NCBI GenBank assembly: GCA_030066595.1
Contig: JASJBI010000034.1
Coordinates: 1 to 59,025 of the forward strand
From: Alphaproteobacteria bacterium
GTDB taxonomy: Bacteria > Pseudomonadota > Alphaproteobacteria > JAJFFI01
Length of the DNA: 59,025 nt
Reading direction: 5' to 3'
In this document: positions 44,844-52,890 of the stretch, one piece after another
Numbering within the stretch: the first letter of the stretch is position 1
Layout: every line of letters begins with the position of its first letter
Notes under the pieces: model-generated
Told to the model about the DNA's origin: nothing
The model's database searches: none
The model's input: the letters and a program-made list of their open reading frames with translations, nothing else
Program-made: the position numbers and the translations under genes

Positions 44844-47027
44844 ATGGCCGATTTTCACGGCAAGGCGCAGATGTGGCCAGAGACCGCCGACGCCTCGGGT
44901 CGGCCCGAGCCGCTGCCATTGGTCATCCGCCCAAAGCTGCCCGCGGCCGACGGCTACGAACGCCTCTCCGTGGTCGTAGAGGGCTTGCCGGATGGCGCCA
45001 AGCTGTCCGCCGGGCGCAACAACGGCGACCGGACCTGGTCCCTGGCCATGGACCAGCTTGACGGTCTGATGTTCCATCCGGCCCCGGATCAAGCGCACCC
45101 GCCGGTCCTGGCCGTTCGGCTGATCGGTTTCGACGACGATACGGCGACCACGATCGCCCTGGTCGATGTGCCGGTCGGGGCGGTTTCCGGGCTTGAGGCC
45201 GCACAGGCGTCCCAGGCCGCAACCTCGACCGCCCTCGACGCCGCGGCGGCCGTGCAGCAGAGCGGTGGGAGCCAGGCGGACTGGAGCACGTGGCAGGCGG
45301 AGCGCCTGGCAGCCCTCGAGGCGGAACTTCGGGCGGAACAGCAGGCGCGCCTGGAAGAGGCCGAGAAACGCTGGCAGACGCGGGAGCAGGATCAACTGGC
45401 CGCTGTCGAGGCGGAATGGCGGGCGCGCGCCGAAGAGCAGTTGGCCGCGGCCGAGGATCGCTGGCGAACCGACGAGCGCCAACGGCTCAGGCAGGCTGCC
45501 GACCGTTGGCGGGCCGAGGAGCAGCAGCGTCTCGCCACCGCCGAGGCCAGCTGGAAGCAAGCGCAGGCCAAGCGCCTGGCCGAAATCGAGGCGCAGGTTC
45601 GGAACTATGCACAGACACGTCTCGCCGAGGCGGAAGTGCATTGGAGGCAGCAAGAGGAGGAGCGTCTGGCCGAGGCCGAGTCGCGCTGGAAAAAGGAGCA
45701 GGCCAAGCGCCTGGCCGAAGTCGAGGCGAGATTCCGGGCCGGCGAAGAGGCGCGACTCGCCGAGGCTGAAGCGCGCTGGAAATCGCAAGAGCAGGCGCGG
45801 CTCACAGAGGCCGAATCCCGTTGGCAAGCGGACATGCAGCATCGCATCGCCCAGGTCGAGCGCCAATGGCAGACCGATGAGAAGGCCCGCCGGGACGAAG
45901 CCTTCGCCGAGTGGCGTGCGCAGGAACAGGACCGTCTGGCCCGGGCCGAAGCGGGCTGGCAGACGGAAGAGGCGCAACGGCTGGCGGCAGCCAGGGCCAA
46001 GTGGGAAGCGGATCAGGACGAACCGTTGGCCGAAGCGCAGGCGCGCTGGGAAGCCGAGGCCGAGGCGCGCACGGCCGCCGCCCGCGCGGACTGGCAGCAA
46101 CGGGAAGCCGCCATGCTGGCCGAGGCAGAGGCGGCCTGGACCGCCGAGGAAGAGACCCGCCTGGCCGAGGCGCGGCAGTCCTGGCAGGCCGACGAAGACG
46201 CCCGGCTGGCCGCCGCGCGGGACGCTTGGCGGGCCGATGAGGACCGGCGTCTTGCCGACGCGCAAGGCGAGTGGGCGGCCGAGGAGGAGCGGGTTCTGGC
46301 CCAGGCACGGGCGCAATGGACGGCCGAAGAGGAGCAAATGCTGGCCGATCTTGAGGCCCGCTGGCGCGCCCAAGAGCAAGAGCGCCTGGCCGAGGCCAGG
46401 GCTGCGTGGGAGGCCGAAAGAGGATCGGTCGACTCTGCACCGCCGGTTGAGCGGTCGGCGGAACGGGACCGGCATTCGGAAGAGGCGGACGCCCACTGGG
46501 CCTTGGATGAAGCGGAGCTGCCCTCCGAAGCGGGCGTGATCTACGAACAGTCGATCGACCCGCAGGCGGCCGCCCCGGCAGGGGAATGGCAGGTGCGCGA
46601 CGGGCGCTTGGTCAAGTGCGGGGCTGAGCCGGAGGAGGCTGCCCCGACCCCGCCGGAACCGCCGATCCAGGCGCCGCGCGCCAAACGAAATCGCGGCTGG
46701 GTGCTCGCGGTACTGCTTGCGCTTGCCGTGCTCTTGGTGCCGGGGATCCCGGGCGTGCGCGATGCGGTCGCGCCCTTGGCGACGCGCCTCTGGCAGGAAT
46801 TCGCCCGCACGGTGGGACTGTCGCAAGTGTTCGTCGTGGCTGCCGAGGCGGCCAACCTGCGTGCGGGTCCCGGCGCGCAGCATGGGCTGGTGGAGCGGCT
46901 GCCGCGCGGCACCGTGGTCGAGGCGTTTGACCGCCGGGGAGATTGGCTTGAGGTGTCCCTGTCGGGAAGCCGGTCAGCGACCGGCTGGGTTCATGAGTCG
47001 CTGCTTCGCAGCCATAGCACGCCTTAG
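44844..47027 (+). CDS. Large membrane protein: Ig-like domain, 25 x 15-residue repeats, TM helix, SH3b
   Basis: A 727-residue protein in four parts. Residues about 24-108 resemble an Ig/cadherin-like repeat (E-G-L-P-D-G-A-K-L-S-A-G...T-W-S-L). Residues 147-521 are 25 tandem copies of a 15-residue unit with consensus W-x-x-x-E-x-x-R-L-A-E-A-E-x-R. A stretch of positive residues (R-A-K-R-N-R) leads into a single helix at about 618-636. The last 75 residues form an SH3b domain (A-N-L-R-A-G-P-G, then G-W-V-H). By the positive-inside rule the repeats lie in the cytoplasm and the SH3b in the periplasm. The repeat unit is 15 residues for four helical turns, which predicts a right-handed coiled coil. 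Function unknown; a link from cytoplasm to cell wall is inferred. Confidence 0.75.
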   Translation: MADFHGKAQMWPETADASGRPEPLPLVIRPKLPAADGYERLSVVVEGLPDGAKLSAGRNNGDRTWSLAMDQLDGLMFHPAPDQAHPPVLAVRLIGFDDDTATTIALVDVPVGAVSGLEAAQASQAATSTALDAAAAVQQSGGSQADWSTWQAERLAALEAELRAEQQARLEEAEKRWQTREQDQLAAVEAEWRARAEEQLAAAEDRWRTDERQRLRQAADRWRAEEQQRLATAEASWKQAQAKRLAEIEAQVRNYAQTRLAEAEVHWRQQEEERLAEAESRWKKEQAKRLAEVEARFRAGEEARLAEAEARWKSQEQARLTEAESRWQADMQHRIAQVERQWQTDEKARRDEAFAEWRAQEQDRLARAEAGWQTEEAQRLAAARAKWEADQDEPLAEAQARWEAEAEARTAAARADWQQREAAMLAEAEAAWTAEEETRLAEARQSWQADEDARLAAARDAWRADEDRRLADAQGEWAAEEERVLAQARAQWTAEEEQMLADLEARWRAQEQERLAEARAAWEAERGSVDSAPPVERSAERDRHSEEADAHWALDEAELPSEAGVIYEQSIDPQAAAPAGEWQVRDGRLVKCGAEPEEAAPTPPEPPIQAPRAKRNRGWVLAVLLALAVLLVPGIPGVRDAVAPLATRLWQEFARTVGLSQVFVVAAEAANLRAGPGAQHGLVERLPRGTVVEAFDRRGDWLEVSLSGSRSATGWVHESLLRSHSTP
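45282..46406 (+). repeat. 25 degenerate tandem copies of a 45-base unit
   Basis: In-frame tandem repeats of 45 bases, encoding the 15-residue unit of the protein above, with a near-invariant Trp codon (TGG) at the first position in most copies. Copies have diverged strongly except for W, R-L-A and E positions, so the repeat is old and maintained by protein selection. Confidence 0.85.
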
Positions 47028-47200
47028 CGCATCATCGACAAGAGTGGCAGACGCGCCGCAAGCTGGGGAGTCACCAGCGGCCGCGCAACGCCGAGGCGGC
47101 CAAGGAGGGCCAGACCTGCATCGACTGTCATAAGGGTGTGGCTCACGAGCTTCCCAAAGGCGCCTTCGAGGCGGAGCGGGAGCTGCGTCTGAAAGCGTAG
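47028..47200 (+). pseudogene. 3' remnant of a NapC/NirT-type cytochrome c gene
   Basis: The frame from 47028 to the TAG at 47198 reads ...H-H-R-Q-E-W-Q-T...A-K-E-G-Q-T-C-I-D-C-H-K-G-V-A-H-E-L-P, the last heme-binding segment of NapC/NirT cytochromes (C-x-x-C-H heme site within E-G-x-T-C-I-D-C-H-K-G). The upstream heme sites and the membrane anchor are absent. It starts directly after the stop of the SH3b protein, so a deletion has brought the two together. No nitrate or TMAO reductase gene is near. Confidence 0.72.
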
Positions 47201-47204
47201 TCCG

Positions 47205-48776
47205 CTAAATCCCGAGCCGGTTGAGCGCGGCCTGCGCCGTCGCCAGGGTATCGGCGTCGCGGAACCGGAACGAGCGGAAGAAGTCTGCCTGTCGATAGTC
47301 GCGGTTCGTTCGGCGCACATGCGCGACGCACTGCTCGGCCAGCTCGCGATGGCCGGCAAGCTCGTGCGCCATGCCGGCGATGACGAAGATGTGGACATGG
47401 GCATTGGGAGCCCGCGTCGCCCGGTCGGCCCAGGTCACGGCGGAGTCGTAATCGCCGCGGACCAAGTGCGACAGCGCTCGGGTCGCCAGCATCGCATAGT
47501 TGAGCGGGTCGATCGGGCTCAAGGAAATCGCCTTCATGACGTTGTCTTGGCACTGCGCGCCCTCGCCGAGGAAGGCGTCGAGCAGGGCGCGGTTGTAGAT
47601 GGCGAAGGCATAGTTGGGACTCAGCTCGATGCTCCGGTCGAACCAGGGCACGCACTCTCCGATATTGCCGGCGAGCCACTCCGAGCGCCCCATGGTCAGA
47701 TTGGCGAACGGATCGAGGGGATCGAGCGCGAGGCTCTTCTCGGCGTGTGCCTTGGCCAGGGCGCGCTCACCGTCCAGGTCCGTCGAGTAGCCGACGAACG
47801 CGTTCTGAAAATGGGTGAAGGACAGGCCCGCATGGGCGCGGGCGAAGTCGCGGTCGGCGGTGATCGCGCGGTCGAACATGCGGGCGGCGATCTCGTTGTC
47901 GTGCCGGTTGAAGCGGTACATGTGCCAGAGGCCGCGATGATAGGCCGACCAGGCGTCCAGGTTCTCGGTCGGCAGCCGGGCCGCCATGGCGGCCTCGGTC
48001 ATCTGGATCCTGGTCTCGACCGCGGCGACGATCCGGGCCGAGATCGTTAGGCGCAAATTCAGCAGGTCGTCCACCGGGCTCTCGAAGCGGTCGGCCCAGA
48101 CCACCCGGCCGTCGGGCGCATGCGCGAGCTCGACCGTGACGATGCTGGTGCGGTCGTGGAAGGCGATGGTTCCGGTCAGAAGATAGCGCGCGCCGAGGAT
48201 TCGGCCGGCCGCGGCCAGGTCCACGGCCGGCTCTCGGAACCGGAACGAAGAACCCCGGGCGATCACGAAGAGCCAGTGCAGGCGGGAGAGCTCGACGATG
48301 ACCTCCTGCGAGACGGCGTCGCCCAGCGCGCCGTAGCGAGGGTCGGGCGTGAGCACCTGCAGCGGCAGAACGGCGATCGATGGCCGGCTCCCCGGAGCCG
48401 CCTCGCCGATCCCTTGCGCCTCGACGATCTGGTCCGGCGGATCGTTTGGATGCCTGGCGACCGCGCTCGTGAGCGTCACGTCGCCGACGAACCGGAAGCC
48501 GCGCCCGTGCACCGTGCGGATCAGGCGCTGGGCCTTGCCGTCGTCGCCGATGGCCCGGCGCGCGGTCCGGACTCGGCTGTTCACGACCGCCTCCGAGACC
48601 ACCCGGCCGCCCCAGACCCGCAGGTTGATCTCGTCCTTGGTCACCAGGCGCGCGTGATTGGAGACCAGGAGCTCGAGCAGGGAGAACACCTGCGGCTCGA
48701 TCTTTCGGGCCTCGCCGGCCCGCCGCAGTTCGAAGCGGTCCGTGTCCAGCTCGTAATCGCCAAACCGATAGATCAT
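47205..48776 (-). CDS. Winged-helix/TPR transcriptional regulator (CadC-like DNA-binding domain)
   Basis: Residues 1-100 form an OmpR/PhoB-type winged helix (I-Y-R-F-G-D-Y-E-L-D, E-P-Q-V-F-S-L-L-E-L-L-V, then V-V-N-S-R-V-R-T-A-R-R-A-I-G-D and the wing I-R-T-V-H-G-R-G-F-R-F). A middle domain (P-S-I-A-V-L-P-L, I-L-G-A-R-Y-L-L-T-G-T-I) resembles the adenylyl-cyclase-associated helper region found in such regulators, and five or more TPR units follow. There is no transmembrane helix, unlike CadC proper. ATG 48776 at the wing-helix start. Five phased heptamers lie upstream and probably form its operator. Confidence 0.85.
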   Translation of the reverse strand: MIYRFGDYELDTDRFELRRAGEARKIEPQVFSLLELLVSNHARLVTKDEINLRVWGGRVVSEAVVNSRVRTARRAIGDDGKAQRLIRTVHGRGFRFVGDVTLTSAVARHPNDPPDQIVEAQGIGEAAPGSRPSIAVLPLQVLTPDPRYGALGDAVSQEVIVELSRLHWLFVIARGSSFRFREPAVDLAAAGRILGARYLLTGTIAFHDRTSIVTVELAHAPDGRVVWADRFESPVDDLLNLRLTISARIVAAVETRIQMTEAAMAARLPTENLDAWSAYHRGLWHMYRFNRHDNEIAARMFDRAITADRDFARAHAGLSFTHFQNAFVGYSTDLDGERALAKAHAEKSLALDPLDPFANLTMGRSEWLAGNIGECVPWFDRSIELSPNYAFAIYNRALLDAFLGEGAQCQDNVMKAISLSPIDPLNYAMLATRALSHLVRGDYDSAVTWADRATRAPNAHVHIFVIAGMAHELAGHRELAEQCVAHVRRTNRDYRQADFFRSFRFRDADTLATAQAALNRLGI

Positions 48777-48855
48777 CGCGATCCCCGACGGACCCGGCGA
48801 CTCGCCCCACAGGGCTGCCCTGCCTCAGGGTCCAGGGGCCGTCCCAAATCGGGCG

Positions 48856-48905
48856 TTCTGCACGATTTTCCGCACATTCTGCAGTATTTCTGCAGGTTTT
48901 CTGCA
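48856..48905. promoter_or_regulatory. Phased direct repeats of TTCTGCA, candidate OmpR-type operator
   Basis: TTCTGCA occurs exactly at 48856, 48877, 48888 and 48899; a one-mismatch copy, TTCCGCA, lies at 48868. The spacings 12, 9, 11 and 11 place all on nearly one face of the helix. OmpR/PhoB winged helices bind direct repeats at about 11 bases. The site sits 80-130 bases before the ATG of the regulator of this DNA-binding class (48776) and about 125 bases before the methyltransferase start (49030), so it may control both divergent genes. Confidence 0.62.
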
Positions 48906-49029
48906 AGCGCGCAACTCGCAATCAGTCCATGGTCCCGACCATGAACCGGCGCCAAACGCGTGCTCGCACGCACTCGCCGGGCCTTGGACCGGCAATGGTG
49001 CCGGCCGGAATTTCGAGAAGGACATTGCG

Positions 49030-49848
49030 ATGGACGCGACCAGCACTCCCGACTTCGCCGCGATCAAGGCCAAGCAGAACGCGGCCTGGGCCTCGGGCGA
49101 CTATGCCGTTGTCGGCACCACCCTGCAGATCGTCGGCGAGAGCCTCGCCGAATCCCTGGACCTGCGCTCCGACCAGAAGGTCCTCGACGTGGCGGCCGGC
49201 AACGGCAATTTCACATTGGCCGCCGCGCGCAGATGGGCGGAGGTGGTTTCCACGGACTATGTCCCCGCGCTGCTCGAGCGCGCCAGCGAGCGGGCCGCCG
49301 GCGAGCGCCTCGACATCGACTTCCAGGTCGCCGACGCCGAGGACCTGCATTTTGCCGAGGCCAGCTTCGATGTGGTCGGCTCGACCTTCGGCGTGATGTT
49401 CACGCCGAACCAGGAGAAGGCCGCCGGCGAGATGCTCCGGGTGTGCCGCAGCGGCGGCAAGATCGGGCTGGCCAACTGGACCCCCGACGGCTTCATCGGT
49501 TCGCTGTTCAAGGTGATCGGACGCTACCTGCCGCCGCCCGCCGGGATTCAGTCGCCGGCCCTCTGGGGCACCCGCTCGCGCCTGGACGAGCTGTTCGGCC
49601 ATGCCAGCCGGGATATCCAGGTCACCGACCGGACCTTCGCCTTCCGCTACCGCTCGCCCGACCACTGGTTGGAGATCTTCCGCGACTACTACGGCCCCAT
49701 GCACAAGGCCTTCGCCGCGCTCGACAGCGACGCCGGCGCCGCGCTCACGGAGGAGCTGCTCGATCTCATCAGCCGTAACAACGCGGCGGACGACGGCACG
49801 ATGGTGGTTCCGTCCGACTACCTGGAAGTCGTGGTGACGCGGCGATAG
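49030..49848 (+). CDS. Class I SAM-dependent methyltransferase
   Basis: A Rossmann-fold methyltransferase of 272 residues. Motif I is V-L-D-V-A-A-G-N-G-N-F, motif II ends in the acidic pair near V-V-S-T-D-Y, and motif III lies around V-A-D-A-E-D-L-H-F. A later G-K-I-G-L-A-N-W-T-P strand follows. Similar enzymes act on small molecules, ubiquinone-type quinones or sterols; the acceptor is unknown. ATG at 49030 follows AAGGA. It is divergent from the winged-helix/TPR regulator and may be its target. Confidence 0.85.
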   Translation: MDATSTPDFAAIKAKQNAAWASGDYAVVGTTLQIVGESLAESLDLRSDQKVLDVAAGNGNFTLAAARRWAEVVSTDYVPALLERASERAAGERLDIDFQVADAEDLHFAEASFDVVGSTFGVMFTPNQEKAAGEMLRVCRSGGKIGLANWTPDGFIGSLFKVIGRYLPPPAGIQSPALWGTRSRLDELFGHASRDIQVTDRTFAFRYRSPDHWLEIFRDYYGPMHKAFAALDSDAGAALTEELLDLISRNNAADDGTMVVPSDYLEVVVTRR

Positions 49849-49867
49849 GGGGGCGCCGCATGTCTAG

Positions 49868-49966
49868 GCGCCGCGCTTCTCCTTCGAGACGCCGCCTTCA
49901 TCCTGAGGAGGCCTGTAAGGCCGTCTCGAAGGAGAAAGCGGCTCCTCAGGATGAAGCGTGGGCGCC
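49868..49966. repeat. Alphaproteobacterial palindromic repeat, two interleaved units
   Basis: Arms at 49877-49891 and 49922-49936 pair (TTCTCCTTCGAGACG), and arms at 49896-49910 and 49942-49956 pair (CTTCATCCTGAGGAG). GGCC-TGTAA-GGCC (49910-49922) makes a small hairpin between. The blocks TCCTGAGGAG and TCTCGAAGGA are those of a repeat family scattered between genes in many Rhizobiales and relatives. It lies after the methyltransferase stop and before the CoA-transferase end, and could serve as a bidirectional terminator. Confidence 0.75.
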
Positions 49967-50013
49967 GAATGACCAAGTGCAAGTGTAAGCTTGGTCAGCA
50001 TTTCGAGAGTCTG

Positions 50014-51585
50014 CTAGGCGGCGGCGCGGGCTTCGCCGTTCAGGCCCATGCGCCCCGCCTGGAAGATGCGGGGCTCCATCACCGCAAGCTTGGGCGATAC
50101 CTTGGGCTCGAACTCCATCTGCTCGAGAATGTGCTTTTCCAGGTGGACGCCGGGGGCGATCTCGATCAGCTCCAGGCCGGTCTCGGTCAGGCGGAAGACG
50201 CCACGCTCGGTAATGTAGCGCACCTCCTGTCCCCGTTTCGCGGCATAGCTGCCGTTGAAGGTGAGGTGGTGCACCTGCTCGACGAACTTGCGATTGGATC
50301 CTTCCCGGTCGATCTTGAGGGTGCCGTCCTCGACATAGAACACTTGGTCGCCCGAGGTGAAGGTGCCCAGGAAGAACACCGCCTTGGCGTTCTGGCTGAT
50401 GTTGATGAAGCCGCCGGCGCCGGCGAGCTTGGGTCCGAAACGGCTCACGTTGACATTGCCCTCCCGGTCCACCTGGGCCATGCCGAGAAAGGCCTGGTCG
50501 AGCCCGCCGCCGTCATAGAAGTCGAACTGCGCCGGCTGGTCGATGATCGCTTCCGCGTTCGATGCGGCTCCGAAGCTGAGCCCGCCTGCCGGCACGCCAC
50601 CGATGCCGCCCGGCTCGATGGTCAGGGTGAAGCGGTCGAGGATCTCCTCCTCGTTGGCGACCGAGGCGACCGCTTCCGGCATGCCGATGCCGAGATTGAC
50701 CACCGCGCCCTCCCTGAGGGCCATCGCTGCCCGGCGCCCGATCACCTTGCGCACGTTGAGCTCCAGACTTGTGATGTCGCCGGCGGACGTCAGGACCTCG
50801 CCGGTGTAGGCCGGGTTGAAGACCTCGGAGAAGGTCTGATGATGGTGCTCCGGCTCGGAGACCACCACGTGGTCCACCAGGATCCCGGGGATACGAACCA
50901 GATGCGGGCTCAGCACATGCTGGCTGGTGATCCGCTCGACCTGCACGATCACGGTGCCGCCGCTGTTGCGCACCGCCTGCGCGATCGCCAGACACTCCAG
51001 CGGCAGCGCCTCGTGCTCCATGGTGACGTTGCCGTTGAAGTCGGCCGTGGTTCCGCGCAGCAAGGCGACATCGATCGGCATCGCCTTGTAGAACAGGTAT
51101 TCCTCGCCGGCGATCTCGACCAGTTCGACCAGGTCTTCGGTGGTCTTGGCGTTGATCTTGCCGCCCTCGACGCGCGGGTCGACGAAGGTGTTCAGTCCGA
51201 CCCGGGTGATCGCGCCCGGGCGATGCGCGGCGATGTCGCGATAGAGATGCGTGATCACGCCCTGCGGCAGGTTGTAGGCCTCGATCTTGTTCTGACGCGC
51301 CAGCGCGCCAAGCTTGGGCGCCAGGCCCCAATGCCCGCCGATGGCGCGCCGCACCAGTCCTTCGTGTCCGAAATGATTGAGCCCGCGATCGCCGCCGTCG
51401 CCCTGGCCCGCCGCATAGATCAGCGTGAGATCACGCGGCTCGCCAGTCTCCAAGAAGCGCTCCTCGAGCGCGATCGCGAGCCCTTCGGGAAAGCCGATAC
51501 CGACGAAGCCCGCCGTCGCCACGGTGTCGCCAGAGCGCACGGCCTGTAACGCTTCCGCGGCTGGCACTACCTTGCTGTCACGCAT
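50014..51585 (-). CDS. Acyl-CoA transferase (propionate/acetoacetate CoA-transferase type)
   Basis: A class I CoA transferase with both halves fused (about 1-270 and 285-523), as in propionate CoA-transferase and YdiF. The first half has [15 protein letters not shown] and later G-N-V-T-M-E-H-E-A; the second has V-N-L-G-I-G-M-P-E and the active-site segment [14 protein letters not shown], whose Glu is the expected catalytic nucleophile that forms the CoA thioester. It is the last gene of the TRAP operon, so it likely loads the imported organic acid with CoA. ATG at 51585 follows GGGAGATGAGAC. Confidence 0.9.
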   Translation of the reverse strand: MRDSKVVPAAEALQAVRSGDTVATAGFVGIGFPEGLAIALEERFLETGEPRDLTLIYAAGQGDGGDRGLNHFGHEGLVRRAIGGHWGLAPKLGALARQNKIEAYNLPQGVITHLYRDIAAHRPGAITRVGLNTFVDPRVEGGKINAKTTEDLVELVEIAGEEYLFYKAMPIDVALLRGTTADFNGNVTMEHEALPLECLAIAQAVRNSGGTVIVQVERITSQHVLSPHLVRIPGILVDHVVVSEPEHHHQTFSEVFNPAYTGEVLTSAGDITSLELNVRKVIGRRAAMALREGAVVNLGIGMPEAVASVANEEEILDRFTLTIEPGGIGGVPAGGLSFGAASNAEAIIDQPAQFDFYDGGGLDQAFLGMAQVDREGNVNVSRFGPKLAGAGGFINISQNAKAVFFLGTFTSGDQVFYVEDGTLKIDREGSNRKFVEQVHHLTFNGSYAAKRGQEVRYITERGVFRLTETGLELIEIAPGVHLEKHILEQMEFEPKVSPKLAVMEPRIFQAGRMGLNGEARAAA

Positions 51586-51611
51586 GTCTCATCTCCCGGC
51601 GCTGTCGGATG

Positions 51612-52841
51612 TCACTGCCCGCGCGCGGCGCGAATTTCCGCCTCGGGTCGCCACAGATCCGGCCCCTTAAGTTCGACCAGATCGGCGTAGATCGGGAAGT
51701 CGTACGCGGGGTCGTCGGACACGCGCCCGAAATAGGCCGACGCCGCGAGCTGGTTGTCGATCTCGCGAAAGGACAGGGTGCCCCGCGTGGTCTGGATGGC
51801 GAGCCCCTTGAGGGCGTCCTTGACCGGATCCGTTTCGATGCCGCCCGCCTTCTCGACGCCCTGCTTGAGCGCCTGGACGCCGTCATAGGACATCACCGCC
51901 CAGTCGCTCGGATAGCGGTCGAACTTCGCACGGAAAGCCTCGACGAAGGCAGCCATCATCGGCACATCCAGATGGGCGAAGAAGGGCGCGCGCGTGCGGC
52001 CGTATGCGCCCCGTCGGACGAATTTCCGATCGCGGATCAGCTCGACCACGCTGATCAGCCGCCCGGGGCTGGCCACGTCCTTGTGCAGACCGTAGTCCCG
52101 GGCGTCCCGGGTCCAGTAGGCGTTGTCGGCGCCGGCCACGGAGTCGAGCAGGAAATCCGGCTTGTTGTTGCGGATCGCGACGACGAAGGCGTTGAAGGTG
52201 GTCTCGCCGAGCGGCGGCCAGTAGGCGGCCAATAGCTTGGCCTCGGGGGCCATCTGCTTGAGCAGCTCGACCTGCACTCCTTGGCTCGAACGGCCCCAGG
52301 CGTAGTCCGAGGCGATCGTCACATAAGAGGTCCAGCCGTTCTCGGCCGCGAGCTTGGCGGCGCCGAGGACCACCGCCTTGGCCATCATGTAGGTGTTCGG
52401 CACCACCGAATAGGTGTAGGGGCTGAAATCCAGCTTGGTGATGTCCTCGGAATTGCTGACCGTGGCGATGTGCAGCACCCGGTTGTCCCGCAGGATCGGC
52501 TTGATGGCCAGGGCAGCGGCGCTGGAATAGGTGCCGATCATGGCGCGGACCCGGTCCGTCTCGACCAGCTCCTTGACCACGGTTTCGGCCACATCCACGC
52601 GCGTCTTGGTGTTCTTCACGAACAGCTTGATCGGATGCTTGCCGAGCAGGCCGCCCTGCGCGTTGATCTCCTCAACCGCGATCTCGATGCCTCTGAGCGC
52701 GTCCCGGGAATAGGGCGCGCCCGGTCCGGTGAGGCCCAGGGCGACGCCCAGATGGTAGGCCTCATCGGCCAGCGCCGTCCGACCCGTGGACGCCGCCAGC
52801 ATCACAAGCAAGCACAGGCACATAGCCTTCCAGACGCGCAT
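51612..52841 (-). CDS. ABC-type substrate-binding protein (Peripla_BP_6)
   Basis: A periplasmic binding protein of the branched-chain amino acid class (409 residues). A Sec signal with a Cys-rich stretch (M-C-L-C-L-L-V-M-L) precedes the body: L-G-V-A-L-G-L-T-G-P, A-L-R-G-I-E-I-A-V-E-E-I-N-A-Q-G-G-L-L-G, then G-T-Y-S-S-A-A-A and a late S-Y-D-G-V-Q-A-L. ATG 52841 follows GCAGGAGGTCG and is preferred to the ATG at 52901. It belongs to the ABC family but sits inside a TRAP operon, with no ABC permease or ATPase near. It may serve a distant permease or act as a second binding or sensing protein. Confidence 0.88.
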   Translation of the reverse strand: MRVWKAMCLCLLVMLAASTGRTALADEAYHLGVALGLTGPGAPYSRDALRGIEIAVEEINAQGGLLGKHPIKLFVKNTKTRVDVAETVVKELVETDRVRAMIGTYSSAAALAIKPILRDNRVLHIATVSNSEDITKLDFSPYTYSVVPNTYMMAKAVVLGAAKLAAENGWTSYVTIASDYAWGRSSQGVQVELLKQMAPEAKLLAAYWPPLGETTFNAFVVAIRNNKPDFLLDSVAGADNAYWTRDARDYGLHKDVASPGRLISVVELIRDRKFVRRGAYGRTRAPFFAHLDVPMMAAFVEAFRAKFDRYPSDWAVMSYDGVQALKQGVEKAGGIETDPVKDALKGLAIQTTRGTLSFREIDNQLAASAYFGRVSDDPAYDFPIYADLVELKGPDLWRPEAEIRAARGQ

Positions 52842-52890
52842 CAGCGACCTCCTGCGTGTGCCAGACTCATATGCGTGTTCATCGCCGCCC

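Noticed and set aside
45282..46406. 45-base repeats as a CRISPR or satellite array
   Set aside because: The repeats are in frame, diverged by codon position, and encode a consistent protein motif; no spacers are present.
44679..46883. Minus-strand 734-codon frame opposite the coiled-coil gene
   Set aside because: A mirror of the 45-base repeat, giving Leu/Gly/Arg-rich repetitive sequence with no membrane or domain logic.
49951..51549. Plus-strand 532-codon frame opposite the CoA transferase
   Set aside because: Antisense; the minus strand shows both CoA-transferase halves and the catalytic Glu segment.
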